The translations under genes were made by a program, and so were the position numbers. The notes beneath the pieces were generated by a model. That model was given only the letters and a program-made list of their open reading frames with translations. It did no database searches and was not told where the DNA came from. From positions 222,719 through 286,718 of the forward strand of contig QANY01013145.1 of NCBI GenBank assembly GCA_003255025.1: a stretch of 64,000 nt of DNA, written 5' to 3'. Each line of letters opens with the position of its first letter. Position 1 is the first letter of the stretch. Origin of the DNA: Datisca glomerata. Its lineage: Eukaryota > Streptophyta > Magnoliopsida > Cucurbitales > Datiscaceae. Positions 23,815 to 34,577 of this stretch are shown one piece after another.

Positions 23815-24005
23815 TGCATTTGCTGCTCGAACAATTGATGGTTTTAAAGCTTTACGTCCTTTACATAAAGCTTTGGCTTTAAAATTTGCATTTCTTAGCT
23901 TCCTAAGTATGTAACATTCTAATGATTTGCTTTTAGGTCAATCAAGTATTGTTTTGATTAAGCCAGAAGAAGAGTTCAAAAGTTCACTTAGTAAAGTTAA
24001 AGGTT
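23815..24005 (+). pseudogene. Captured exon-like fragments, unidentified
   Basis: A frame beginning MGYAFAARTIDGFKALR runs for about 34 codons, and a second at about 23938-24000 reads SSIVLIKPEEEFKSSLSKVK and ends at a GTTTAT-type junction. They look exonic in composition next to AT-rich introns, but I do not recognise the gene. Confidence 0.3.
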
Positions 24006-24199
24006 TATCCTCTTTCCCTCTACTTCTTAGTCTTAGATGCTCACTTATGCTTCCTTTTTGATAAAATTTTATTGTTACATATGATTCCTTCCCTCTACTT
24101 CAAGCGCTCTTATACTCAGACAAGTACTGATATTTGATCATTCATTCTTAATCTTAGGCGTTATAATTACAGCTCATTTAGTCATTTTACAATATCTTA

Positions 24200-24859
24200 A
24201 TGCTTTGGTTGAACTTGACATGTCCCCGGTGAAGTCTGTTGAGATGGAGTATGATTGCAAGCTTTACATTGGCCCCTACACAACTAGAGGAGAGGTAAAG
24301 TAATATACCATTACTATTATTTAAAAGGATATTCATGGCTAAATACTTATCTTTTTTAGCTTCAACAATTTATTTCTTATGAATGTCGAAATGCTATCAC
24401 GGGGATTCTATCATGATGCATTTTATGGTGATTTAGGCTTGAATGATGATCACTTCAGCAAATTGAAGCAAGGCTATTGCGATATCCTTCTTTCTTAACT
24501 TCAAATGTCCTTATCATTCTTACTTTACGTACTAAATGATTGTTCTTGCAAAAACATTTCTCTATATAACATGAGAAATATGTAATAATTGGAAGTTTCA
24601 AGTGGTGTTGCTTTTCACTAACTAATCGATTTCAAAGAGACTATAGCTTATTTCAACTTTATAGTGAAACAATGATTATTTTTCTCAAATTTCATGTAGG
24701 TTAAATTCTTCCAAATGATTTATATCATGTAATGAGTTGTTTATGCTTGCTTGCACTGATAGCCAAAATGCAAATTTTGTACAGGAGAAGCAATCTTTCC
24801 AGCGTATTGAAGTATCAAGGCAGCAGACACTTGAAATATTTTCTGAAAATGGGTTCAAG
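24200..24859 (+). pseudogene. Captured threonyl-tRNA synthetase fragment (3 exons)
   Basis: Three exon-like pieces follow cytosolic/organellar threonyl-tRNA synthetase order. The first, ending at 24294, is MEYDCKLYIGPYTTRGE at a GAG|GTAAAG donor. The second, about 24400-24472, is GFYHDAFYGDLGLNDDHFSK. The third, 24785-24859, is EKQSFQRIEVSRQQTLEIFS, ending NGFK with a GC donor. This belongs to the N2/editing region of the enzyme, which charges tRNA-Thr. Introns are kept, so the capture was at DNA level. No catalytic core is present, so it cannot encode the enzyme. Confidence 0.75.
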
Positions 24860-25499
24860 GCAAGTGAAACCTCTTTCGTTGTGCATTAAATTTTTCATGA
24901 CCGTTAGCTGATCACATTTTCTTACTTTAGTTATAATTGATTGGATGTGATTTGAAAATCCCTTTTGGTTTAGCTGTTTTAAATGTATTCATATTGCGTT
25001 TAATTATATTAGGGGCTCTTTTTGATTATTTTACCTTTTAGTGAGGCATCTACTTTTGATGCTATGTTGTCGGATAATAGCTTTGATTTCCATGAATTGG
25101 TTCATTAACTGTGAAAAACAGAAACCCATATATGCTCTTGCTTTGCACGTCAAAACTACTTTGTGGAATTGCATTTTGGGTAGACTTGATATTAAATGGG
25201 CAATGCCTAATTCTATTGATACTTTTTGTACTGTTGGAATATATTTACATTTCATACTGTTGGGGTTGATTGAAAGATTTGGACATATAACTTTTTTTTA
25301 TTTCGCTGTACTTGGGGGGGGGGGGAGAAATGGCATTTATGGGGATTTTTTATCTAATACGACTAGCCATTCTTTTGGGCATTTTTTGTCTAATGCACTA
25401 AGGATTTTTTTCTAATATCATGTTTAGACACTGATCTCTGGTGCATTAGTGGGGTTTTTTTTATATGAAATTGATCTTTGGTGCATTAGTGGGATTCTA

Positions 25500-25694
25500 C
25501 CAATGTTTGTAAGTTTTGACAGTCAAACTCAGATTCAAAAGCTGAAGCAATTTGATGTTGATTATGACACTTTGAAAGCTCTATCTAATTTTGGAATTGA
25601 GCTCATGCTTGGTATTCCTAATTATATGCTCTCCACTTTAGCCTCCAGTGTCAAGGGTGTTCAGCACCATTTAGAAAACCATTTTGATGATTGA
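25500..25694 (+). pseudogene. Captured GH17 beta-1,3-glucanase fragment
   Basis: The plus frame contains [20 protein letters not shown] and [13 protein letters not shown], the segment near the N-terminus of plant glycoside hydrolase family 17 (normally a YDxD..LKAL..TGI, then GxPN). The catalytic glutamates and the rest of the barrel are absent. A 12-base G run (25314-25325) and T-rich intron-like DNA lie upstream. Confidence 0.6.
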
Positions 25695-25897
25695 TTGAAA
25701 AGTTTAGTCAATAACAAGATGATATACTGAGTTCTTAGACTTCTCATATTCAGAAGTGCTGATCCTTGTGAAGTATCTGATAAAACTACAGTTGGATGGC
25801 ATAGTTATGCACAACATTGAGTTGTTTGTTGTCACTTCTTTTTTTCACAAATAAATATATATAAGTCGCACTAAGTATTTTGGTTCTTATCTTTTAG

Positions 25898-25992
25898 GAT
25901 GTACTTTGGCAAGGTAAAATCACTGGAGTTGATGCAACATTTGTAATTTTCAAGGCTGATAATTCATATCCAATGAGAAAATTAAGTAATGT
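25898..25992 (+). pseudogene. Captured exon of unknown gene
   Basis: A stretch flanked by an acceptor-like TTTTAG and a donor-like GTGAGT reads DVLWQGKITGVDATFVIFKA followed by DNSYPMRKLSN. It looks like a real internal exon, but the family was not recognised. Confidence 0.35.
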
Positions 25993-26664
25993 GAGTTGAG
26001 TGCTAAGGTGATACTAAAAATGCATCAACTTTTGAGTTTACTTAGCTTAAGGCAGTTGTTGTTTGCCTATATCTACTTTTTACTATTTTCTATAAATTTA
26101 GGAACCGAAGCACTAAAAGATATATCTGAAATAGATTCTTAGATCTCAAAGATTCGCTTGTGACTGTTGTTTGTTATCCTAATTCTTTGTGTTGTTTAAT
26201 AATTTCAATTTTTATATATTTTCAACTTGAATTTATTACAAGAAATGGCAGAGTGGAATGACCTATTTTTCTGTAGCCCCTCTCTTGGGATCTAAAAATG
26301 TTTCAGGAACTTAAATAAATTTATTTTACTTAATGATAATATTTTTTTGGAATGATTAATAAAGTTAAAGCTCACACACTCGATAAGGTGAACTAGATAT
26401 TAGCATGAGTACCCTTCATTTTCTAAGTGATAGCATTTAGTTGCTTATATTATGTCTTATGTAGATAGTATCTTCTTACAGCAACAATGAGCTGGTAAAA
26501 GAATAGTTTGGTTATCCTTTAAAGAGGATTTTCTTGTGAAATATTTTTTGTTGGAATTAATTGAAGAAATGGGATAGATAACATGAAATGGGATAGGTAT
26601 AAGCTCACCTCAAAGAGGATTTTCATGTTAAATACTTTTTGTTGGAATTAATATGATTTGTCTT

Positions 26665-26984
26665 TGTAAATGGAGTTGAACACTTCCAACAAGCTCTAGA
26701 AATCTCACCTCAAAGTATCTCTGCACAAGTTGGACTCTCTTCTGCGCTGCTTGGTTTGGAAAAGGATTGGATAAACTTAGGGGCATTTAGATGGGGATCT
26801 TTATTATTAGAGGTTGGCTGTATTGTAAATTTCTATTCCAATGTGATTGGTTGTCTCTTTGTTATTTCTTTTGAATTTTGAACATGTTCTATAATTTTTA
26901 AAGGAAGCATCTAAAGTTGCAAAAGCAAGTGCATGCTTAGCTGGCAACAAGTCATGTATTTGAAAATTGCATGGTGATATTCAG
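26665..26984 (+). pseudogene. Captured SKI3-like TPR protein fragment (2 exons)
   Basis: The first exon (to 26812, AGAG|GTTGGC) reads [38 protein letters not shown] and SLLLE. The second (26904-26984, AAG|G to CAG|GTATGG) reads EASKVAKASACLAGNKSC, a stop, then KLHGDIQ. This order, a TPR unit followed by LGAFRWG and then the KLHGDIQ segment, matches plant SKI3, the TPR scaffold of the cytoplasmic SKI/exosome RNA-decay complex (from memory). The stop sits where a tryptophan is usual. Non-functional fragment. Confidence 0.68.
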
Positions 26985-27944
26985 GTATGGTTTTTTTCAC
27001 TAATTTCCTCTTTCTCTTGATATGGTCCTTATAAGGTTAACCCAACTTTCTGTTGTTCTATGTGTTATGATCGTAAAGTCTTTCTGTCTTTTTCTGCCAT
27101 TAAGTTAATTGTTAGTACTAAATAACAATAAGTTGCCATCATTATCAAAAGCTTGACCTCTAGGATTGGCTGTATAATAATATTATATTCAAATTTTCAA
27201 GAATGTTAACTCTTGCTAGCTCATATATGCAAAATGTTTTCCGTGGATGGAAGAGGACCAAGGTCTAGAAATTGACGTGGAAGCTTTCAACCCTGAGCAA
27301 TTACACCTAGGTCTCTTAATTATTAACACCTAGGTAGAAGACAATTATGCCTTCCTAAGATGGGTTTCTAGCTATTACAAATTACTTTAATGATGTCTGT
27401 ATATTTGAAAGACTACATGTATTTATTAGGCTTCCTACGTAAAAGAATTAACCGTTGAGTTTTTTTTTCATGTACTAGTCTTTTGTTTAGAAATCCATTT
27501 CCATGAACAACATTGATTTGTTGTTCACCAGAACTACAAAGGGGTTTAACAATCTATTCAGGTATGTTCATCCTCAACCAAATGGTTTAGCAAGTCATTT
27601 CCATGAACTATAAGTTTTTTCCCATTTCTCATAATCTTTTGTCAGGTTTAGCAAGGCATCTTTTGTTCTCCCCATTTGATATGGAACTTGTTGTATATAT
27701 TTAGTGTATAAATGTTGGCAGATGTGATATTTTTAGACACAACCATTAGTGTATAAATGTTGGCTTTAAAGTATTACTTCCAATGTTTTAACAACATTTC
27801 AAATTGTGAGAGAGTAAGAGAGGAAAAACCTGTAGATGTAAATAACAACCCTTTATTGCATAAAAATGGTACTGTTTCTGCATGAAACTAATGAATTTAT
27901 GACTTTTAGTAAGTGGGACATGTGGGTAAGGTGACTTAGTCAAT

Positions 27945-28133
27945 GTGAAGTCATTCAGGGCCATAGTGGGTGCAATAAGCCCAATACTATTCAGAAATGG
28001 TGAAGGGTGTGGCGCATGCTACAAGGTGAAGTGTCTAGATAAGAGCATATGCTCTAGACGAGTCGGGACCATAATTGTCAGGGACAAATACCCTGGTGGC
28101 AATTGTGCCAATGGAAACACTCACTTTAAGTGA
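27945..28133 (+). pseudogene. Captured beta-expansin exon
   Basis: A 62-residue frame contains AISPILFRNGEGCGACYKVK, CLDKSICSRR, TIIVRDKYPGGNCA and NTHFK. The GCGACY and C....C spacing are the conserved cysteines of the double-psi barrel domain of beta-expansins, secreted cell-wall-loosening proteins. The usual TDECPGG-type motif is altered to RDKYPGG, so the expected aspartate is lost, and the frame stops where DLSG would follow. Signal peptide and cellulose-binding domain are absent. Confidence 0.8.
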
Positions 28134-28379
28134 TGTGGTTGTAAGATTTATTTAGATGTGAACTTATACTAGTTTTAATTTTGTCTTTAAGATATATTAT
28201 TTTTGCTTGCTCTATGAAAAAATCAATATGTAATTATCATTTTGAGATATGATTTCTAGTGGAATAATATGTAATGGTTTTGAGTTATTAAATAAAATGA
28301 TGTGATTTTGTTATTTTTGATATTCTCAAGAAGTTAGTTAATTTTATATTTGTACAATTGCAAGATAAAACAAAAGAAA

Positions 28380-28830
28380 TTATCAAAGCTATTTCATAGC
28401 ATTAACAAAACGTTATGGAAAATGTACCATGTTTCACAATATTTTATAGCATGAAAATAATGCTATCAAAGGTATTTTAAGCTTTCAAAAAATGATATAA
28501 GAAACTAATCAAACATTTAAAAAACACAATGGTAGAGTTACCATAGCATTTAAAAATTTATTTATAGGACCACCATCGCATTAAAAAATGCAATGGTAGA
28601 GATACCATTGCGTTTAAAAAACGTTATGGTAATGATACAATAGCATTTCAAAAACGCTATGGTAGCCCTACCTTAATGTTTAAAACACGCTATTGTAGCC
28701 CTACCATAGCGTCTAAAAAATGCTATCGTAGGTTCTGACTTTTAATAACATTGGCTAATATCGCATTTTAGGAAACGCTATCAAAAAGCTACGATAACGT
28801 TTTTGGCCGCTATCGTAGTATTTTTTTCTC
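28380..28830. repeat. CACTA right subterminal repeats
   Basis: About ten copies, in both orientations, of a motif near AAACGCTATGGTA/TACCATAGCGTTT fill the last 450 bp. Subterminal arrays of short motifs are the transposase-binding regions of CACTA elements (family knowledge). The left end has no comparable array. Confidence 0.75.
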
Positions 28831-28838
28831 TTATAGTG

Positions 28839-29200
28839 ACGAGAATAAGGATCTAGGTAGAGTGGGCACACCTGTCTAGATATCGACAAGAGTTGACTGC
28901 TGAGCACTCATGCTTGTATAGGGGATCAATGATCTAGCCAGACTAGGCAGATCTAGCTAGATATCGACAAGAGATGTTTGCCGAGCACTCATGCTCGCAG
29001 ATGGAATCAAGGATCTAGCCAGAGCAGGCACGCCTGACTAAAGATTAACAAGAGATGTCTGTAGAGCACTCATTCTTGTAGACGAGATTAAGGATCTAGC
29101 CAGAATAAGCACACTTGACTAGATATCAACATGAGATGTTGTCGAGCACTCATGCTCGTCGACGAGATTAAGGATCTAGCCAGTGTAGAAAGCCTGGCTA
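28839..29200 (+). repeat. Element A 81-bp tandem repeats (right part)
   Basis: Units spaced 80-81 bp, marked by ATCTAG at 28851, 28932, 29013, 29094 and 29174. Each contains AGATATCGACAAGAGATG-like and GAGCACTCATGCTCG words. GAGCACTCATGCTCG has a small inverted repeat (GAGCA/TGCTC). Confidence 0.82.
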
Positions 29201-30870
29201 GACATCAAGGAAGGGCGTTTACCATTGATTTGGAAGACCAGCAGTTATCCAGAGCAAGGACGCCTGGATAAAAGATAAAAGGACGATCGTTTAGGCGAAA
29301 AACCTGAGGAACTCAACTTGTTCCCTAAATTGCTGAACCGGGAAAGGGCTCAACTAGGAAAGAGTGTGCTCAGCTCAATGTCAAGAAAACCCCCATTACG
29401 AAGAAAGTTTACCGACCATATCTTACGGATGGGATGGCACTGAGGAAGGTTTCATAAAGGTCATGACTGGTCTGAACGACACCCGACCTACAAAGAAGGG
29501 TAAACCAATAGACCAGATCAGATCCACCATGGTGCAATCGAGGCCCTCTAAGGCCACTCATGCTCAAGATCATAATTATTCCCATGATTCGGGTCAATAA
29601 GAATCTGTAAGGATATTACGTTCGGTATAGTGAGTTAGATCAATCACACGGCTCAAGATTAAAGCCTTATCCAGACCAAATTAAGGATCAACTACCAAGA
29701 TATATCTACACAAGGCATGCTTGCGAATGCAAAAACAAGGATAGATAACAAAGATAGAGGTAAATGGAGTTTATTTTCATTAATAAAAAAATGACTACAA
29801 GTACAAATAAAGGTACAAAAATCACCTTAGTTAAGGGATGCCCCCTCTAGGCCAACTAAAAGGCCCCCCTTGGGGAAGAAGGAAAACAATTTCCCCTAGA
29901 TAGGGCGGTGGTTGTGGAATCACAATAGCTCCTTCGAACTAGGAACCTGGCTTGCCTAATCTTTGAGACTCGATCTCTCCAGCTTAGGAGAGAGAGAAGA
30001 AGGATGAGGACCGCTACCCTATGGTTCACGACAAGCCTGTGGGGGATGCGGCGGGGAAGGATGGATATAGATTGTGGCTGGTAAATGCACTTTATTACAA
30101 AGAAAAAGGTAGGACTATCAGCTGCATTATAAGCCTCTGTTAAGGGTAATGTCTCTAAAACTAAAGGTAGGTAGCCAACGGAGACAAAAGACTCGCCGAA
30201 CAGGTCTATCGATGGTAGGAAAGTCGCCACGGAGTGAACATCAACAACTTCATGGTTTGACATTTAAAGGACGACAAGGAGGAAAAAGACAATCATAAGG
30301 GAGAGGGAAGGTCATGAAGGGGAACCTCAAGAATACAAGAATCCGTGGAGGGGGAAGGATTATTATCCCTCCAAAAGAGGGAACCAAACAGATGAAGATT
30401 GACTATTTAGGGTTTTTAACTTTGTCTAGGATGAAGGGATGAAGGAAACAATGGGAAATAGTCTCTTTATAGGCCAAAAAGAAAACCTCTCATTTAATGG
30501 GGCATTAAAAGGGGCTTAATGGTGACTGGTGGAACTATCCCAACCAATGAATGGCTGTTACGTGGGCCTATAAGAAAACTACAGAAGGATAAATGAAAGA
30601 ATGAAATGTCACCTCGAGGGCTGGCATCCGTCATTCTCCTCCATGAACAACCACATGCCATTAATACACCCTCTCCTGAGGAATCAATGGCCTAAAATCT
30701 TGAAAAAGATAAGGCGATGCATGCACAAGTCACGACACATGTCAACAAGTCTGATTCAGCACGGTCCACAATGAACAAACTTAAAGCGCAAGTGATAAAG
30801 TAGCTCAAACGCAAATGTCAAATAATGAAGTCTTCAGACCTGGGTAGGTAAAGCTACTCGAGCCCTCAAC
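29201..30870 (+). other. Element A 3' internal region
   Basis: About 1.7 kb between the 81-bp repeats and the right LTR. A plus frame at 29364-29600 and a 135-codon minus frame at 30263-29856 are open, but neither was recognised. Poly-purine words around 30290-30370 and the AAATAAAGG-type stretch near 29800 look like typical retrotransposon 3' spacer. No RT, RNase H or integrase was found. Confidence 0.5.
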
Positions 30871-30880
30871 TGGGGGCAAT
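30871..30880 (+). promoter_or_regulatory. Element A polypurine-tract-like site
   Basis: TGGGGGCAAT directly precedes the right LTR, as expected for the plus-strand primer. Confidence 0.6.
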
Positions 30881-31616
30881 TATTATGAGTATTTTCTCAA
30901 CCACCAGTTACACAATGACATATTTCACAGCCCATTGAGAAATTTGTCACTTAGGTACTTTCGAAAGAAAAAAGATGACCACATCTAGTCGGGCACTATG
31001 GAGCTCATGTCACATAGACCCGAGCACAAGAAGGGTAAGAGTAATGCTGAGGTATAATAAAACAACTATGGCAGTTCCGAGCGCAAGGTCATCATCGCCA
31101 ATGAAAGTAACGCCTAGCGGGTCCAATTGCCATGATGCAGTGTCAGGATGATCTCTGCCCGGTCATTTCGACATTAAATGTCCATCACTTTATGTCAAAA
31201 TTGCCTCATTTTCATCCAATCGATGACAGTGGAAACAGGCTTTGTGTCTAACAAAGCTTCTCCAACATGCCTCCGAGAGCCTTTTTCGACACGCTTCTAC
31301 CCGGTATAAACTCCCTTCCAATCGACATAAGAGGTACGCCTATTCTCCCCCAAAAAGAAAGTGACTCTAGGAGATCGACCATCGACTAACTTAAGTATCA
31401 GAGGCTCATCGATAAGGAAATCACCCCTCAGTTCTCCCATTGTGGAGTTCTTTGTTTGTGTTCTTTGCAGAATCGAAGTACACAAAGGACCCCATCTGGG
31501 GAAAAGTGTATGAAGATCACCGTTACGATCTTCAATCAAAACCGTCATTCTGAGAGGAACATCGCCTCAAGGGAAGATTGCAGAAAAATTACTGTGGCAG
31601 GTTTCGGGCTGAAACA
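30881..31616 (+). repeat. Element A 3' LTR
   Basis: 736 bp, aligned with 5177-5920. It starts TATTATGAG, where the left copy has TG; the second base appears mutated to A. It ends CGGGCTGAAACA with the proper CA. Confidence 0.85.
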
Positions 31617-32320
31617 GTGCCCTATTGTTTTATGTACTTTGTTTATGCCTAAGCATTCTTAGATGATTTTATTTAGATACAGCGTTGCTTTAGGTTTCTA
31701 AACGAATACACATTTGTGATTGTATAATAGAAGATAAGATTAAGCATTATCCATTAAGGGCCTAAAATGGCTAACTCTAGAAGTATGTTATTAATTATTT
31801 AATTAGGTTAATTGAGATACAATTTTTAATTTAATAATCTTGCAAGATATTTAATTATTTTAATTAATTTGAGGGATTATTGGAATTTGGGTAAATTTTT
31901 ATTAACTTAAAATTTTAATAATTGAGCATGCGTAACTAATGGATATAAGTAATCGAAAAAGTAGATTTATGTAAGAAATGGCAGGGAACATATGGTAGAA
32001 AGATTATATGTTCCTCAATAAATTATTTTCCGGTTCCGACTTTGAAATCTTGAAACAAACAAGGAGATTTTTTTAGTGGTAAGGATATTTAAGTTTCTTC
32101 CACTTTCCCACATGGATTACCACCCAGAAATTGAGTACCAAACGTCCTATAACAGATCTCAATCCACAAAATAAATATATTTTAGCTTTCCTATCTATTA
32201 GTAAAAGAATTTGAATCTTAAAATCATTGGAAACAAATAATCGGTTCTTTTGGACATGGATGTTTAAGTGGCAATCGAGTTTTATTCAGTTGCATAACTG
32301 TTTTTGCCTAAAAGTTAAAA

Positions 32321-32321
<1 letters not shown>
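31617..32321. other. AT-rich spacer, no gene seen
   Basis: About 700 bp of AT-rich DNA between element A and the pararetrovirus cluster. No supported ORF, RNA gene or terminal repeat. It leads into TA microsatellites. Confidence 0.5.
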
Positions 32322-32351
<30 letters not shown>

Positions 32352-32388
32352 CATTGGACACGTTAACATATATATATATATATATATT
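32322..32388. repeat. TA microsatellites at EPRV-1 left border
   Basis: Two (TA)n runs (about 32322-32342 and 32370-32388) separated by a short spacer. Viral sequence begins immediately after the second run. Confidence 0.85.
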
Positions 32389-34028
32389 CAAAAAGAGTAT
32401 ATACCTCATAGACCCGTAACTATTTCTGACCTGAAAATGGAGATTAATATTATTAAATCTGACATCCAGCAGTTAAAAACTGCACACCAAATCTTTCTCA
32501 AGAGTTAAATCGCCTCAAACAGTCTACAGCCAAAGGGAAAAACCCTGTAGTTTTCCCAGATCTGCCCTCACCAGATCTGCCTTCACCAGATCAGCCAGGT
32601 CAAAGTCAAAGTCAACCTTTGACTTCACCAGATCAGCCATCTCCTAATCAAAGTCAAAGTCAAACTTTGACTTCTCCAGATCAGACTTGTCAGATCTCAG
32701 ATCAGACAAAAGAAAATAATCCGTATCTCTTCCTTCTTAACCAAGTAACCTTTCAGAAATGGTATACTAAGATTACCTTAGTAATCAAACCTGATTTCCT
32801 CATAACTGACGCCGTTGTCTTAGTAGATAGTGGTGCAGATATGAACTGTATCCATGAAGGATTAATTCCTTTAAAATATTTTCATCCAACTACCCAATCT
32901 CTCACAAGCGCCAGTGGGAATTCTATGAGAATTCAATACAAGATACCAGAAGCGCTTATCTGTAAACAGGGAGTTTGCATACCTGCCTCATTTGTGCTCA
33001 TACAGAATATGACACAAAGCATTATATTAGGCAATCCTTTTCTCAATTCAATTATGCCTATTACCAGAATTGATACCTCAGGTATCCATGCAGTTGTAGA
33101 TACTGTTGACATTTTCTTTGAATTCATTACCAAACCGTATACAAAGGAAGTTGATATCATCAGACATCTGATTGATAATAAGACCAATCAGATTAATTTA
33201 TTACAAAGAGAAATACACTTCTTAACTGTTGACCAACGTATTCAACAACCAGCACTACAAAAGAGAATTCAAACTATTCTTCATGAATTCCAATCTGAAA
33301 CTTGTAGTGATATCCCAAATGCTTTTTGGGATAGAAAGAAGCACATCATCTCTTTGCCATATCAGCCTGACTTCAATGAGAAGAATATTCCCACTAAATC
33401 CAGACCTAGTCAAATGAAGAAAGAATATTTAGAACTCTGCAAAACTGACATTGAATCTTTGTTAACAAAGAAATTAATTAGACCCAGTAAATCTCCTTGG
33501 AGTTGTACTGGTTTCTATGTAAACAAAAATGCTGAGATAGAAAGAGGATCACCTAGATTAGTGATCAACTATAAACAATTAAATGATGCCTTACAATGGA
33601 TTAGATATCCAATTCCGAATAAAAAAGATCTACTAGATAGACTTTATGATTCTGTGATCTTTTCAAAATTTAATCTGAAATCTGGATTCTGGCAAATCCA
33701 AATAGCTGAAGTTGACAGGTATAAAACTGCCTTTACTGTACCTTTTGGCCATTTTGAATGGTATGTTTTACCATTTGGTGTTAAAAATGGTCCATCTGAA
33801 GTCCAGCATATCATGAATGATATTTTTAATGCTTATACTGAATTCATTATCTGTTATATTGATGATGTCTTAATTTTCTCATCATCCATAGACCAGCATT
33901 TTAAACATCTGAATATTCTTAAGCATGTGATTATTAGAAATGGTCTAGTTTTATCTGCTCTTAAAATGAAATTATTTCAAACAACAGTTGGGAATATTCT
34001 TCTCATTGAAGTCAGGCTGATATGGTAA
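32389..34028 (+). pseudogene. EPRV-1 protease and reverse transcriptase (plus copy)
   Basis: The first part (32389-32510) encodes the tail of the coiled-coil region and ends in a stop. A long frame (32619-34028, 469 codons) follows: a proline/glutamine/serine-rich linker with a duplicated SPDQ-type segment, the aspartic protease around VDSGADMNC (about residue 70), and a reverse transcriptase with the LVINYKQLND motif (residue ~308) and catalytic YIDDVLIFSS (residue ~412). The C-terminal RT and RNase H are missing: from about 33988 the sequence switches to an inverted copy, so the last residues are chimeric. The polymerase of this family copies viral RNA into DNA. Confidence 0.88.
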
Positions 34029-34572
34029 AAAGATGATGTGCTTCTTTCTATCCCAAAAAGCATTTGGGATATCACTACAAGTTTCAGATTGGAATTCATG
34101 AAGAATAGTTTGAATTCTCTTTTGTAGTGCTGGTTGTTGAATACGTTGGTCAACAGTTAAAAAGTGTATTTCTTTTTGTAATACGTAGGTCTGGTGAGGG
34201 CAGATCTGGGAATACTACAGGGTTTTTCCCTTTAGCTGTAGACTGTTTGAGGCGATTTAACTCTTGAGAAAAGATTTGATGTGCAGTTTTTAACTGTTGG
34301 ATGTCAGATTTAATAATATTAATCTCCATTTTCAGGTCAGAAATAGTTACGGGCCTATGAGGTATATACTCTTTTTGAATATGGTTTAGCAGTTCTTTCA
34401 TACTATAATTTTCTACAGGTTTGATCTCGGAAGTGGAATATTCTTTGTAGCAAGTTTCTAAAAACTTGAGTTTCATCTCCGGATCAGTGATTTGATCAGT
34501 TGTGGCAAGGAGAGATCGTTGAGTGTCAGTTAAAACATTTAGACCTGGTCCTTTCAGATCTAAACCGTTCAT
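33988..34572 (-). pseudogene. EPRV-1 coiled-coil region with internal deletion
   Basis: The minus frame at 34572-34150 starts with an ATG five bases after the coat-protein stop. It encodes a helical, charged 140-residue region (LKMEINIIKSDIQQLKTAHQ is a heptad stretch), in the position of virion-associated or linker domains of caulimovirids. It is joined to sequence matching 33196-33397 of the plus copy, omitting everything that matches about 32572-33200 there, including the protease. The left limit is the inversion point. Confidence 0.75.
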
Positions 34573-34577
34573 CTCAA

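Larger units (their letters stand above)
22882..28838. mobile_element. CACTA (En/Spm-like) transposon carrying gene fragments
   Basis: The left end is CACTACAAGAATTATG. The complement of the right end is CACTATAAGAGAAAAA, the hallmark terminal repeat of the superfamily. Flanking 3-mers are atg (22879-22881) and acg (28839-28841). Neighbouring copies of the host 81-bp repeat read TCGACGAGATTAAGG at this point, so the duplicated target was ACG and one copy has mutated at a CpG. No transposase was found on either strand in 5957 bp, so it is non-autonomous. The interior holds parts of at least four unrelated host genes, with introns. Confidence 0.88.
5177..31616 (+). mobile_element. Element A: outer LTR retrotransposon, nested
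   Basis: Two direct copies of a ~740-bp LTR lie at 5177-5920 and 30881-31616. The flanking 5-mers are atgca (5172-5176) and gtgcc (31617-31621), a partly preserved target duplication at best. A priming-site-like sequence follows the left LTR and a G-rich tract precedes the right one, giving plus orientation. Removing element B (7395-22591 plus one TSD) and the CACTA element (22882-28838 plus one TSD) leaves about 5.3 kb. That remainder holds a gag-like region and two tandem-repeat arrays but no protease, RT or integrase, so A was probably non-autonomous. Confidence 0.8.

Noticed and set aside
25314..25325. Run of 12 G as a possible G-quadruplex control element
   Set aside because: A single homopolymer in a gene fragment, which may equally be a polymerase-slippage product. 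No further G-tracts nearby.
25041..25415. 124-codon plus frame
   Set aside because: T-rich, intron-like composition, spans a 12-G run, and shows no recognisable motif.
27945..28133. Functional beta-expansin gene
   Set aside because: Only one exon-sized piece, no signal peptide or second domain, altered key motif, and location inside a CACTA element.
28839..29200. CRISPR-like 81-bp spacing
   Set aside because: Whole-unit tandem repeats inside element A, with no unique spacers and no cas genes.
29364..29600. 78-codon plus frame in element A
   Set aside because: No similarity recognised, and its position in retrotransposon spacer makes a gene unlikely.
32619..34028. Intact independent retroelement pol gene
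   Set aside because: The last residues come from an inverted copy joined at about 33988, and RNase H is missing, so it is a truncated viral fragment.
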